The position numbers and the translations under genes were made by a program. DNA of 64,000 nucleotides from positions 62,001 through 126,000 of the forward strand of contig MU270069.1 in the NCBI GenBank assembly GCA_021432635.1, given 5' to 3'. The notes under the pieces were generated by a model. It was not told the DNA's origin. It was given only the letters and a program-made list of their open reading frames with translations, and ran no database searches. The DNA is from Thozetella sp. PMI_491 (taxonomy: Eukaryota; Ascomycota; Sordariomycetes; Chaetosphaeriales; Chaetosphaeriaceae). This document shows positions 43,199 through 54,309 of this stretch, piece by piece; position 1 is the first letter of the stretch; the number at the start of each line of letters is the position of its first letter.

Positions 43199-44587
43199 AT
43201 GGCAGGGTCTTTTGAACCACTAAAGAACGACCTGATTCTAAGGGCTGCATGGGGTAAGAAGCCAGCTCTGCTTCGTCCGGACTACATCTGGGAGCTGCAC
43301 AGGGCTAACCATGTATCCAAGGCGAGAAGGTCGAACGACCGCCAATATGGGTCATGCGCCAAGGTGAGCCTCCTCTTAACTTGCAGAGGCACATACGGCA
43401 CTGGCCTAACACCCAAGCCCCACAGCTGGCCGGTATCTTCCTGAGTACCACCAGGCAAAGGGCGGCCGGGACTTCTTTGAGTGCTGCCGGGACCCCGAGG
43501 TGTCCTCTACACTCACCCTCCAGCCGATTGAGCGGTTTGCCGGCCTGATCGACGCAGCAATCATCTTCTCAGATATTCTCGTGATCCCCCAGGCCATGGG
43601 GATGGTCGTCGAGATGGTGGATAAGAAGGGCCCGCACTTCCCGGTTCCCCTACGAAGCCCTGATGACGGCCAGTATGGCGAAATCCTGAAACGGGATGTC
43701 GACGTATCCAAGGAGCTCGACTACGTATACAAGGCCATCACGCTGACTAGGAAGAAGCTCCAGGGTCGCGTGCCCCTGATTGGCTTTTGCGGCGCTCCCT
43801 GGACCCTGTTCAGCTACATGGTCGAAGGGGGGGGGACCAAGCTGTTCAAGGAGAGCAAGACATGGATCTACAAGTATCCCGAGGAGTCGAAGGCTCTTTT
43901 ACAGAAGATCGCGGAGCTCTGTGTCGACTACCTGGCATTACAGGTTAAGGCTGGAGCACAGGCAAGCTACATTACCCCCCTACTCCCCCCCCCGGATCCT
44001 CCGTCGCAGCCTCCCTAACACTCGCCCGTAGCTCATACAAGTATTCGACTCCTGGGCTGGGGAGCTCTCGCCGTCGACCTTCAAGAAGTTCTCTGAGCCT
44101 TACCTAGGTTATATTGCGAAGCACCTGCCCCTAAAACTCCAGGAGCTCGGGCTGTCCCCGGTCCCCATGATTGTGTTCCCTAAAGGCGCCTGGTTTGCCC
44201 TGGACAGCATCGCCGACCTCGGTTACAACGTGATCGGCCTGGACTGGCTCTATGCCCCTTCAGAAGCCGTGAAGACGGTGGGACACCGGCAGGTTGTCTT
44301 ACAAGGCAACGCTGACCCTGGCGTTCTCTACGGATCCCACGCCTCTATCACCGAGACAGTGGAGGAGCTCGTGGAGGGATTCGGGTGGGCTACCCGGAAG
44401 CAGGGCTGGATCGTGAATCTCGGACATGGTATGTACAGCGTGGCGGCACTCAAATCTTGATTCAGCTTCTATCTTTCCCTCGATTTTTAGTCGCTAACCC
44501 TGATATTTAGGCATCACCCCATTTGTCAACCCGGACGACCTGCGCTTCTTTTTGGAGGAGATCCACCGTCTCACCAAGACTGCTTGA
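43199..44587 (+). CDS. HEM12: Uroporphyrinogen decarboxylase
   Basis: Cytosolic haem-pathway enzyme converting uroporphyrinogen III to coproporphyrinogen III. Five exons: 43199-43253, 43322-43363, 43426-43961, 44032-44428 and 44511-44587. They join to 368 residues, the usual length. It starts [19 protein letters not shown]. The family signature [16 protein letters not shown] is assembled across introns 1 and 2 and keeps Arg31 and Arg35 for substrate carboxylates. Also visible are [12 protein letters not shown] with the catalytic aspartate, [46 protein letters not shown] and the end [12 protein letters not shown]. Intron 3 uses a GC donor (CAG|GCAAGC). No GT alternative nearby preserves [13 protein letters not shown]. 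Exon 2 is only 42 bases. The gene is convergent with the GNAT gene. Confidence 0.95.
43962..44031 (+). other. GC-AG intron (HEM12 intron 3)
   Basis: A 70-base phase-0 intron with donor GCAAGC, a C-rich middle, a CTAAC branch motif and acceptor GTAG. Both flanking exons are fixed by conserved protein (GAQ | LIQVFDSW). Confidence 0.87.
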
Positions 44588-44705
44588 TCCCTCGGGGCAT
44601 TCATGAAATGCTTCCAGTTCGGTCTGCTACATGTTGCGCGGGATAGGAATGTCGGCTGAGACAAGTGGTATCAGGACTAGATAAAATACAAACTCGAATG
44701 CTTGT

Positions 44706-45841
44706 CTACAACGGCTCGCCTACCGTGTCTAAATGCACTAGACCCCTTGTCATTTACCGGTTAGCACTCTGAAGCTGATCGTACCGGGCACCGAGATGCG
44801 CGGGATAAAAGGAGCTTACCAAGACGTTTCCCAAACTTCCTTGCCACCGATGCTCCTGCACATCCCCTTGCTCTGTTCGTTTAGGATGTATACATCGGCA
44901 GCCCCCCAACCGTCATTAGCAAAGTCCTTGACATGGTCCCGCATGATTTGGCAGGACACAGCCTTCGCCAGCCCTCTTCCGCGATAAGGTTCCTGGAACA
45001 TAACATCAGTCTGTGGGTCGGGAATCGCTAGGTGGTAGGTATCGATGACATACCTCGACATGCAAGGAGCTTAGACAGCCCTCGAATCCCAGGAAGCACC
45101 AGGCTATCGGGGTACCGTCTGCAGTCCTCAGTATAGTGCTTGGGAAGCTCAGTAACGTCTCCCTTTACGCCAGTGAGTTAACACAATATTCGCCGTTCCT
45201 GCTATTTCTGAGGGCACTTACGTCGACCGATTAATCGAGGTTCGCGACCGTATGAGAGCGCAGTCTTCCTCCCGCACCGTATCCCACACAACTCCTTCGG
45301 GCAGCTCCTTGGCCGGTGGCAGTTCATTGACACGAAAGAGCCACTTGGAGTGCACCTGGTACCCCGAGCCATCCGTGGAAGCCTCTGTCTTGTCAATCCG
45401 CACGCCTTTATGCAGGAGCCGATGCCGGACGGGCTCTGCCATGGATCCAAACTTAGCGATCGGCAGTCCGGTGGCAGCATCGCGCGTGTCCGCGTGGTCG
45501 GCCTCGAGGGACCGAATGTGCCGAAACAGAGCAAGCAGTAGCTCGTCGTCGCTCTCCGAGAAGTCATTGCCGGGGTACTCAGCAGAGCTATACATCCAGA
45601 TAGCCGTCTCGGGCCGGGCCGCCATGTCAACATACGCGGCGGCAAACCGTCCAGGAGCCTGGTTTGCATCTGGAGCTGAGGGAGTCACCAAGAGAACGCG
45701 TGCGGATGGCCGCATGCCTCCCGGGAACAGCTTAGCGAACTGCAGTCTTCGAAGGAGAGGCATGGAGTAGGGGGTGTGGCTCCCGAGAAGCCCCAAGAGG
45801 GAGTCGGGCACCGAAGACGTGACTTCAACCGACGAAGCCAT
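44706..45841 (-). CDS. GNAT-family N-acetyltransferase
   Basis: Predicted acetyl-CoA dependent acyltransferase with unknown acceptor. Exons on the minus strand: 45222-45841, 45054-45162, 44820-44992 and 44706-44745. They give 313 residues. Residues 1-200 form a variable fungal N-terminal region. The GNAT core comes late: ADGTPIAWCFLGFEG (beta strand 4), SSLHVEEPYRGRGLAKAV with the acetyl-CoA pyrophosphate loop RGRGLA at ~247-252, then VYILNEQSKGMCRSIGG. The first three exons are firm. The last is less sure: TGG is followed directly by TAA, giving 301 residues ending WETSW. However, GTAAGC there is a good donor. A GCTAAC branch and an ACAAG acceptor would add the strand WGLVHLDTVGEPL, which the GNAT fold normally needs. 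Confidence 0.78.
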
Positions 45842-46438
45842 TTCTGTTGGTCAATGCTTCCAAGCAGGGGACGTGAGTTGGAGTTGGTAGAATATAGCGA
45901 GCCAGTAATGACGCCAAGGGGGGATCGTGCTCTGTGAGGGTTGCAGAGCGCGGTTCTCACCCATCGAAAAGCCTGTTGGAGTCACAGGTGGTGGGCCCCG
46001 AGGCGTTGCAGCACAACTTTCCAGATAGGGATTGGGAGGTGGGATCGATATCGATTAGCACGCCATTGACTCACACCACGAACCTCACGAACCTCCTGCA
46101 GCTTGACAAATCAAAGGAGGAAGGGAGGTGGCCTCAAGAACAATATACACCATTTCATTTCCTCGCTAGCCGTGATCGTACCAAACCATGATGCTTTTTC
46201 TGTCTGTTCTGCACTCTTTCCCGATTTCATTACACAAGCACTGCTGGCCATGCCCAAGGGGAAGGAAAACACAAATTGCAGCACGCCGCTAACGCCGAAC
46301 TGGGTATGTTCATCAAACAGGCCACCCGCTCTCGCACCGGCCTTCCGCAGGCCGTAAAAGCGGTGTCGAAGCAGTTGATAGACGCTCGTGGAGACGCGAA
46401 AGGAGAGAAAAACCGACCGGCCGGATACCGCCACCCGT
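45842..46438. other. Intergenic region between GNAT and DUF3602 genes
   Basis: A region of about 600 bases between two minus-strand genes. It contains an AACCTC(A)CGAACCTC short repeat near 46080. It should hold the GNAT promoter and the DUF3602 gene's 3' UTR. No gene was seen. Confidence 0.55.
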
Positions 46439-46922
46439 TTACTTCTTGCCGAAAATGAGGTTCCGGCCCTTCTCCGCCCAGCCGAGTTCCTCCGGCTTCT
46501 TGTCGTCGGCCTTCTTCGCCGTCGCATCGTCATCGATGGCCGAGCCGCCCTTCTCCAGCTCCTTCTTGGCCGCCTTGGCTTCCTCCGAGTTCGGGTTGAA
46601 CACATTGCCGGTGCCACCGCGGCCAATGTGCGTAGCTCCGGTGCTCTCGCGTCGGGGAACCCTGGCTCTTGGTCAGCTGCCTTTCCTCACGTCCTGATAG
46701 TGAGACCAGTAGCGAAACTCACGGCTCGACGTCCTGACGCAGTCGTGTCTCGGCGGGGTCCTTGTTCTTGGCCATGTTACCGGTTCCTCCACGGCCCGTG
46801 GTGACAACCGAGGTCTTGAGTGTGGGGGTCTGAAGGTCCTTGGGCTCGATCTTAGGCGACTTGGTGCTGTCCACAATGTTGCCGGCGCCACCGCGGCCGG
46901 AGGACTGAAGGTTATTGGCCAT
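46439..46922 (-). CDS. Small DUF3602 (Par32-like) protein with three GRGG motifs
   Basis: A short, probably disordered fungal protein of the DUF3602 family. The yeast member Par32 is phosphorylated after rapamycin and acts on ammonium-transport signalling; a like role here is only possible. Two exons, 46723-46922 and 46439-46661, flank a 61-base phase-2 intron (GTGAGT...CCAG) and give 140 residues. The motif GRGG(A/T)GN occurs three times, at residues 9-15, 43-49 and 80-86. The third is created downstream of the splice, which supports the model. The C-terminus is Lys/Glu/Asp-rich and ends in GWAEKGRNLIFGKK, a typical family ending. No signal peptide or membrane segment. Confidence 0.87.
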
Positions 46923-46966
46923 TTCTGAGGAGGAGAGGAGGGGCCGCAGTGGGAAGAGACCAGGTA

Positions 46967-46998
46967 GGTGGTGAGGTGAGGTGGTGAGGTGGTGAGGT
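46967..46998. repeat. GGTGGTGAGGT tandem microsatellite
   Basis: Several adjacent GGTGAGGT/GGTGGTGAGGT units just upstream of the DUF3602 gene start. Likely length-variable between strains. Confidence 0.85.
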
Positions 46999-49029
46999 TA
47001 GGGAGGGAAACGCCCTATATCAAACACACGGGCTTGCGTAACAGCGAGCTAAAACGTAGAACAAAGAGTTCGGTGGCAAAGTCAAAAAGATGTGGTTATG
47101 TTTCTGGGAACACCCGAGGGCTGGGTTAAATAGTGTGGTGGGAGCCGGTGGCCTTCGGCTTTGGAGACTAAGACACCACGCTCTAAGGACGGAGCCTTGA
47201 CGCAAGCAGCGAGGACAAGGGCAGCAACGGCCAACAGGCTGCGGAATAGGGCGAAAAAAAAAATCGATCACACGGATGGCAGAAAAAAGGAGGCCAGGGG
47301 AGAGGACCGAAGGGGAGGAGAATTTGAGGAGAGCGATGGGGCACCGGCTTCTTTAGAATCCCAGCCAAGCACGGCAACGAAGCGCCAACCAAGGCCTAGC
47401 CATCACCCAGCTGGATCTACCCTTCTCCCTGCCCCCCTCCTCCGTCTCGGACAGACACCCTCGCTTGCGCGTGAGCACGCACCCTCCCTCGGCCACTTGG
47501 GCCAGGAAGCCCCTCGCCCTGCGGCCATGTCTGGAGGGGCAACGAGGGGCGGGGTGACTAGCTGTCTGCAGGGCAGAGCGTGGCCCTCGCGTGGAGCCAG
47601 CGCCTGGGCTAACGAAAACGTAATGAAAACTCGGTTTACCATAGAGCCGGGCCACGCGGGCCCGAATGGTGGTTCTGCTTGCCTGGCAAAGCCTGATGGT
47701 GCATCCCGGCATTACTGACTCGCTTTAGCTCTAGGCACTCGGCTCCCGCCCGCCTGACGGGAAAAAAAAATAAAAAAAACCTTTGGCGGGGTAGGCCTAA
47801 TTGTTGACGACGAAAAAGGGATGCGGGGAGCCGCTAGAAGCGTTCGTCATAGCCCTGGTCTCCTTGGCCCCCCAGGTAAAAAAGCAAAGTCTCTGAAGAG
47901 CATATCGACCTTTGCCTGTCTTGACGAGGAGGCTCTCGTGCACCCGCCATCGGTTGACCCCCCCCTTCCCGATGGCTTGGCTTTTCGTCATATCACCCGA
48001 GTTGCATGCCCGCACTCCTGGGTTGAACGCAGAGGATCGCATGAAATGGCGAGGTGATGACACCATCCCCCTGCTCCCCAGCCCGTCGATCGGCCCAAGC
48101 GAGTCCCACGGCGGTTTGTTTGATGAATTGATTGAGTTTCTAGAGCCCCCTATAGCAATTAAGATACGCCTAATGCTCTTCGCCCCTGACGGGGTATTTG
48201 GCGCCCTGATGCAGGTGGTCTAAATAGTAGAACTAAGATATGAATCTACCTACCTAGTTACCAAGTTCGAGGTAGCTACCTGCCTACCTTAGGTAACCGG
48301 CAGGCTCTTACATAATACAATGTCTAGCGAATAGGTCGTTGAGTTGGGTAAATAAACAAATACAAGGCCCCTGAGGGGGCGTCAACCGAGTTTCCTCAGA
48401 CGCTTCGCCACCAAGAGCCTCTCTCTCTCATAGTCAAGCGTCTCTAGAACGGGCTCTGGCATTCTTAGGCCTCTTTTTAAGAAACCTCTTCATGCATCCC
48501 CTTTTACTCTAGGCTCGGGTCTCCTTGTTCCTTGTGGTGTGGCAGGTTTGCCGAGGAGCATGTCTCTGCTCAGTCAGGAAAGCACACTTCGCACGTGGAG
48601 GGAGTGACAATTCTCCCTTGGCTTGAAGCCCAAGACCCGACAGCGCTAGTTGGAGAAAGGCCACGATCCCTCTATTTTCGCATTATAAGTAATGGCCAGG
48701 CAAGGACGGTCGTGGATTGTGGCGCGTGGGCCTTGGTGGGCGTTGAGTCCAAGCTACCCAGTGTTTATTCCTACAGCCAGCACAGTCATACGCCTCCAAG
48801 CTAGGTCGACGTCCAGCCATTGTAAATACCAGCCACATGGCCCGCGAGAACCCCCCCGGCATCTAGCCCTGTACGCCAATGAAGAGACCGCGGGAGAAGG
48901 AATCTAGTGTCGTGTATGGTATCTTTTTATGGTATTTAATGAAAAAGAGTGTATTCAATCGTGGATAAAGCCAGTGGATGGTGCTGGCTACGCATAAAAA
49001 AAAGGTGTGGAAGCCGCCCAGTTACCCAT

Positions 49030-49145
49030 TCAGAGCACCAATCGCCATACCAATCGCCGTACCAACCGTCAGACAAACAACCGCCGCACCGAGAACCGCC
49101 ATGCCGACAACCGCCATGCCAACAACCGCCAAGCAGGCTACTATA
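49030..49145. repeat. Degenerate ~15-base tandem repeat (AACCGCCATGCCGAC type)
   Basis: Repeated AACCGCC/AATCGCC cores spaced roughly 12-18 bases apart, best copies at about 49085-49125. The tract creates apparent frames on both strands, including a Val/Gly/Ala-rich one, that I treat as by-products of the repeat. Confidence 0.7.
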
Positions 49146-49501
49146 CTGGCCGCTATGCCAGCCACCAGAGAGCGAGCTGTATATGGAAAGCGTGGTCTTA
49201 GCATCTATAGTATCGCCGGCTGAGTATGTCCCGAGGGTATGCCCAGCCTCGATGGCGACGCGTATACGCCGTGTCGCGCCCCTGGCACCGAGCTCAGTCA
49301 CCCACACACGCGCGTTTCCACTGGTATCAATAAAGGTATTGCGGCACCCAGCCATTCATGCTAGCGGGTTTCATGTGGACGGTGTAGCTAGTAAAATGGC
49401 CGAGCAAGAGTCCAACCATGTCTGGCCCAGCATTGTGGGGAGGGGATCCAATTACCCGATTTTGAAGGACCGAATACCGCCGTGGAATTTGAGAATTTCC
49501 C

Positions 49502-51217
49502 TTAGTAATCGTCGTCGTCCTCTTGGTTGCCCTTCGCATTCGAGCCTTCCTTGCGGATTGGTATCTTTATACCCTGGGTCGCGAAACATTTGCTGAGAGA
49601 CGTGCTCTCGCAGACGCCGGGGAACTTTTTAGCAGAGAAGACTTGGAAGACATCGCTAAAAGCCGATGCCAGCACGGGAGCTTTGCCCGTGTTGACCGAC
49701 GGGTTGCCGTTAATCGACCCGTTCGAGGGCGGAACTCCAACGTTTACGAAGGAGAAGCGTAGCCTAGGAATTATTAGTACGCCGGCATGCCAAGCGCCGA
49801 GCCGGTGGTAGAAGTCGTACCTGAAAAGGCCTTCTGTGCGGACGCTCAGGTCTTGCAGCACGAACCAGATTCCAATCTTGTCGTCCGTATCGCTGAGACG
49901 GAATGCGCTAGCTGCGAGACTGCCGATGAGATTGCGGGTAAACATCCCCTGTGGTTGGCCGCCGCCGATGGACATGCGCTGATTAGGCATGTAACCCCCA
50001 TCATAACGGGGGAAGCCGCCGGCCTGGGTTGGCAGGTGCGGCATGCTAGCCTGCAGTTCTTGTCTGAAGTCGTGATGATGGGGGAAGAACTGGGTCGGAG
50101 GACCGTAGCCGCCGTATCCTATCCGCGCTATTTAGTGACCTGTTTCGCGTTCATACCATCTCCTACGACAAGGGGTCAAGATTTACCGGAAGGCGAGTAA
50201 CCCTGCTGGGGCATATACGAGGGCACGTTCCCATAGCCCATCTGGCCATGAGGATTCGACGAAGGAAGAATGTTGGTGAAGGCGGGCGTAGTGGCCTCGA
50301 CCTGCGCGTATGAGGCGGGGGTGGTGGATGAGATGGACGGCGTGGCTGTCGTGTGGCGGACGAGATTGACCTCTCTCAGGGCATCTTCTGACCATAGATC
50401 CACATTCAGCACGTACATGGTGTGCTCGATATCGCTTAGTGGGTTGGTCAGTCAAGTCTTCAAGGGATGACTGATCGGGGTGTATGCTACGGGTTCCTTA
50501 CTTGCAGTCGATCTCCTTGCCCGTAGCTGCATCTCTGATTACGAGGCGGACGCACGGTGGTGGGGTGATGGGCCGTCGATCCTAGGGCATGGTTAGGTTT
50601 TAGTATATTACGCCGTGGTCACGAGGTGAGCGCCAACACCATACCTTGTCGCCGAAGCCACACATCCGGGCACGTTGCGGTTGCTGTACAACGTCGAGAC
50701 TGAACAGGCCAGGGTTAGTCTACCGCCGTCGGCAATAGGAAGAAGCGAATCTCCAAGGTCCCAGGCACATCACTAGGTGCGATCTGGATTCCAAGTGGGC
50801 CTGGGCCATGCTAGGGCAAAGCGGACCGCGGCATAGTTCATCCGCACATGGGAACAGCCGATGGACTTACGAATACTTTCGTCCCTGCTCGTCTGTGGAG
50901 GAGTAGGGCTCGAGGTTTGCCTTCTGCTGGAGCTCTTGCTCGGCGGTAAGCTTGGTGGGCTGTTGGGGTGGTGAGTTCCCTTCCTGCTGACTCCCATCTG
51001 GGCCGGCGGCCACAGGCGGCTGGGAAGGGGGCGGCTGGCCTTGGCCAGGAGCAGGACCATGTATGTAGTCTTGCTGGTAGGCGGCGGGAGGGGGCATCGG
51101 AGGCAGCTGCTGCTGCATCTGATGCGGCGGAGGATAAGCACCGCCAGGCCGTGGCATCTGGTGCATATCCTGTTGCAAGTGCGCCTGCTGGCTGGGAGAT
51201 GGGTACGGGTGGTTCAT
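49502..51217 (-). CDS. velB: Velvet developmental regulator VelB
   Basis: A velvet-domain transcriptional regulator that pairs with VeA and VosA to control light-dependent development, spore maturation and secondary metabolism. Six minus-strand exons: 50871-51217, 50645-50699, 50502-50581, 50187-50434, 49821-50118 and 49502-49763. They join to 429 residues. Residues 1-110 are Pro/Gln-rich. The velvet fold begins near residue 113 (RKYSLDVVQQPQRARMCGFG), then DRRPITPPPCVRLVI and MYVLNVDLWSED. A Pro/Gly/Tyr-rich insertion of ~115 residues (~185-303) splits the domain, a hallmark of VelB. The fold resumes at RNLIGSLAASAFRLSD, then KIGIWFVLQDLSVRTEG, RLRFSFVNVGVP and SAFSDVFQVFSAKKFPGV. The tail is acidic (QEDDDDY). 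The ATG at 51217 is the first in frame. Upstream lies a 10 kb region without genes. Confidence 0.93.
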
Positions 51218-53529
51218 GTCGCGCCGTGGCTCTCGCCTCCGCGAGATCGTCACTCGATCCTCAGGTATCCTCTTCTGTCTCTCCCAGCTCCGACGCACCG
51301 TGGTCCGAGTCGGTGCGTCACTCGACCAGAAGGGCGCCGTAAATGGGAGAAGATGCGATATGTATGGATGCTCGAAAGGTCTGCCTGCTTCGAGGGCCCG
51401 GGCGCGCGAGGTCGCAACACACTTGGACAGCCGGCTCTGGGTGGCTTAAATGGGCGGGATTCCAGCACCGACCGAGATGCTAGTTCTAGAAGCCCAGTGG
51501 GGCGCGGCTATCGTGGGGTTGTGGTCGCCAAAGGCAAAAAGCTGGATGCTTTGCTGCTTTGCTGGTTAGCGTTTAGGCGCCTCGCGGTTGACGTGGAAGG
51601 ATAGCTGCGAGGGTCGAGGTCGCTCGAGATCGGAGAAAGGTGCATGTGGAGAAGGGACTGGGAGGCGCGATGAACGCGGCGGGCACGAACTGAGAGAGGC
51701 GAACAAGTGGGCTGCCGCACTTTCAATTAGAGCTGGAACGGCCCACTATTAGGTCGCAACGTCCCTGAGCTGGCAGCGGGCCAGACGGGTCGGGTTCGGT
51801 GAGGGAGTTCCTGCCACCCTGGGACTCCGCCGTATTAGTCCCTGATCTCTTGGTGACCCCCCTTGTCTCTAGCTCTTTTGCTTTCTTGCCCCCTTCCCCT
51901 AAGGAACTCGAAGAGAAGAACCCAGCGGGATGGGCCGACGGCAATGCAAGCTGGCTCTCGCGACCTGATCGATCGGAAGGACAGGATAGAAAGAACAAGA
52001 AGAAGAAAAAAAAAAGAAGCAAGGCTCAGCCGCACTCGCAAGCGCCACCCAGAGAGCCGAACAGCGGGAGCCGCTCACCTGCTCCTTCAATTACCTTTTA
52101 AGATGAAATGAGGTTGCGGTTGAACCAAGTTTTGCGCTGAGAGGAACGGGGTTGTAGACGTGCACACGGGCTTGGGCGGACGAGGAAAAGTAACCAGACT
52201 TGACCTCTCGAAGGCTGCCAGCCGTTAGCGGCGCAAGGTTCCCAACAAACAGGTTCTTAGGCAGGATGGAATGTCGCGGGAGCGAGAGGACCGAAAGCGG
52301 GATGCCGTTTGGTTGGGAATGATGATGGGATGGGCAGTGCTGCGCAGGCGATGGGATGACGGATTCAAACAAACGCACCCCGAGGTCTGAACAGCTGCGC
52401 CGCTGAGCACGCTGAGCACTCACCACGGAAGAAGTAAAAAAAAAACGGGTCACACGTTGCAGTGGGTGGGAACAGTTGTTCAATGAACCTATCTGCAAGC
52501 AACAAAGAGAATGCCCTGGCGAGTGCCCTCTTATTTATCACTTGGTCTCACCGGCCCAGTGATGTTGCCGGGGGGCTGGTGGTCCGGATCGACCTGGCGC
52601 ATTCGAAGGGAGTTGATCGCGATAGCGGCAGTCGTTCGCAGAAAGCATTCAAGCCATTGCAAAGCTGGGCCAGGGCCAGGGGGGGAGGAAGAAGGGGGGG
52701 AGGGGTGTAGGACCATCAGACGACACTGCCCAGCTAAGAGTGCTGCAGCAAGGCTCACGGACGTCGTTGTACTGTACCCATCAAAGCCATCACATCACAC
52801 AGGACGATCGTGTAGCTAACATGGGACGGCGCGAAGTACTGTACATTGGCCCTTGTCCATGCAGCGGGGGTCCAGGTATTCGTACATACACTGACAGCGC
52901 TCCTCCACGACCTACGCACTTCCCGAAGCGGGTTCCTAAAACAGCGGCTCAGGCATGCTACATGGAGCGCTATCACCAGCCGATTCCCTTTGCGCTCTAC
53001 GAAGTATAGCCTCCCGTTACCAGTCCCCCCATCGTGCGATGGCGGCAACAGAGCCCTCGACGAGCAAGGGTCAGCGGGGAGAGGGAGGGGAAGGGGTTTT
53101 CTGGCGGCGGCAAGCCCCAGACAGCTTTACCAGGGTCCTGCAATAATGGCCGAACGGCCGCGAAAATAGACACAACTATCAACCCCCTCCCTTCTTCCCT
53201 CTGGCGGGTAGTAGGGGGGGGGGGCGTATAGCGAAGTGCTTGGTATTTGATATAGGTAGGTGGCTTGTGTATGTTGGACATGCCCGCTTGCTACCGTAGT
53301 AGTTGCGTGTCTCTCTGCATATCCTTGGCCCCCTCCGGGGCCTGTCTGCCCGAGTGCCTGCCTTGTGCCATGTCAGCAGCCCCTTGCCTTTGCGCTCTAC
53401 GTGTGGTGCGCGAGGATGCACTTGAGCTGTCCATATTCTATGCCCGTCCCGATCCCACAGAGTCGAGGTAATAATACATGTCGGTAGCCCTATATCATGA
53501 CGGCTTAGAGCTGAGGAGGTGCCGCGCTA

Positions 53530-53553
53530 CCACCTAACCACCTAACCACCTAA
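53530..53553. repeat. CCACCTAA x3 tandem repeat
   Basis: Three exact 8-base units followed by CCC. It resembles, but is not, a telomere repeat. Confidence 0.95.
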
Positions 53554-54286
53554 CCCAAAGCCTGCTCCCCATTCTCGACCTGCCTGTCCGGTTTGTGCGG
53601 CCTCGGGCCGGTATGTGATCCGTAATCTTAACTGGTTTGCTATTGGCAAGTCATTTGGTGGCCTGAGTCGGTCGACAGACCAGAACGGCCTCCCACCGTG
53701 GCGGATAAGGAGTCACAAGATGGTGTTGATTTAGATTGCAATCAACTTCCCGCCGCATCCTTGGGGCAGGTGTTTGCACCACTATCCCTTTCCGAGGTGG
53801 GACACCGTCCAGTCCCACGGCGCGGCGGCACACCTCCCTGTGAGAGCCGACGCCTGTTCCCTCCTCTCGGGGACGGCTGCCAAGCTCTCTGTCGGGGGCT
53901 CACCAACACCAGCCCAACCCACAGACGTCGGTGGGCGCAGGCGTGCGGGATGAAGTTGTGCGGCACACTGTACGGGAGGTAGCGTGCAGCACGAGGCACC
54001 ACACCCTGGATTGTCTGCCGCCAGCCTCGCAGTGAGTGGCATACGTCTAGAACTGGCAACGATTCCTATTCGCCCCCGTGCCCAATCCCGAATGCTTTCG
54101 CTTAGAGTGGTCTTTTAGAGACACGCTACCATCGCGAGAGCTGCTGCACCTCCCTTCCCCCGTGTATTTGTCTCCCTCTCCTTCTTGTGCGTTCGACAGG
54201 GAGCAATGACGAGCTGCATAGTGCGACTTTCGGTACCCGAAACCGGCAACCCCGTGGAACCTCGACACCCTGGCTCTGGTCCGGGC

Positions 54287-54309
54287 GGGGGGGGGGGGGG
54301 GGGGGGGGG
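54287..54309. repeat. Poly-G run of 23 bases
   Basis: An uninterrupted G tract. It could form a quadruplex, and its exact length is prone to sequencing error. Confidence 0.9.

Larger units (their letters stand above)
46923..49501. other. Intergenic region, no gene supported
   Basis: A region of 2.6 kb between the DUF3602 gene and the 3' end of velB. It starts with a GGTGAGGT tandem tract, then a purine-rich stretch near 47270-47330, A-rich runs near 47765, a TACCTACC-type stretch near 48245-48300 and a degenerate 15-base repeat near 49030-49140. Frames of up to 215 codons show no family features and overlap simple sequence. Confidence 0.55.

Noticed and set aside
48949-49596. A 215-codon plus-strand frame past the velB 3' end
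   Set aside because: Most of it is the Pro/Gln readout of a degenerate tandem repeat and it runs into the last exon of velB on the other strand.
53530-53553. CCACCTAA repeat as a telomere-derived sequence
   Set aside because: The unit is 8 bases and not the TTAGGG repeat; only three copies within a chromosome interior.
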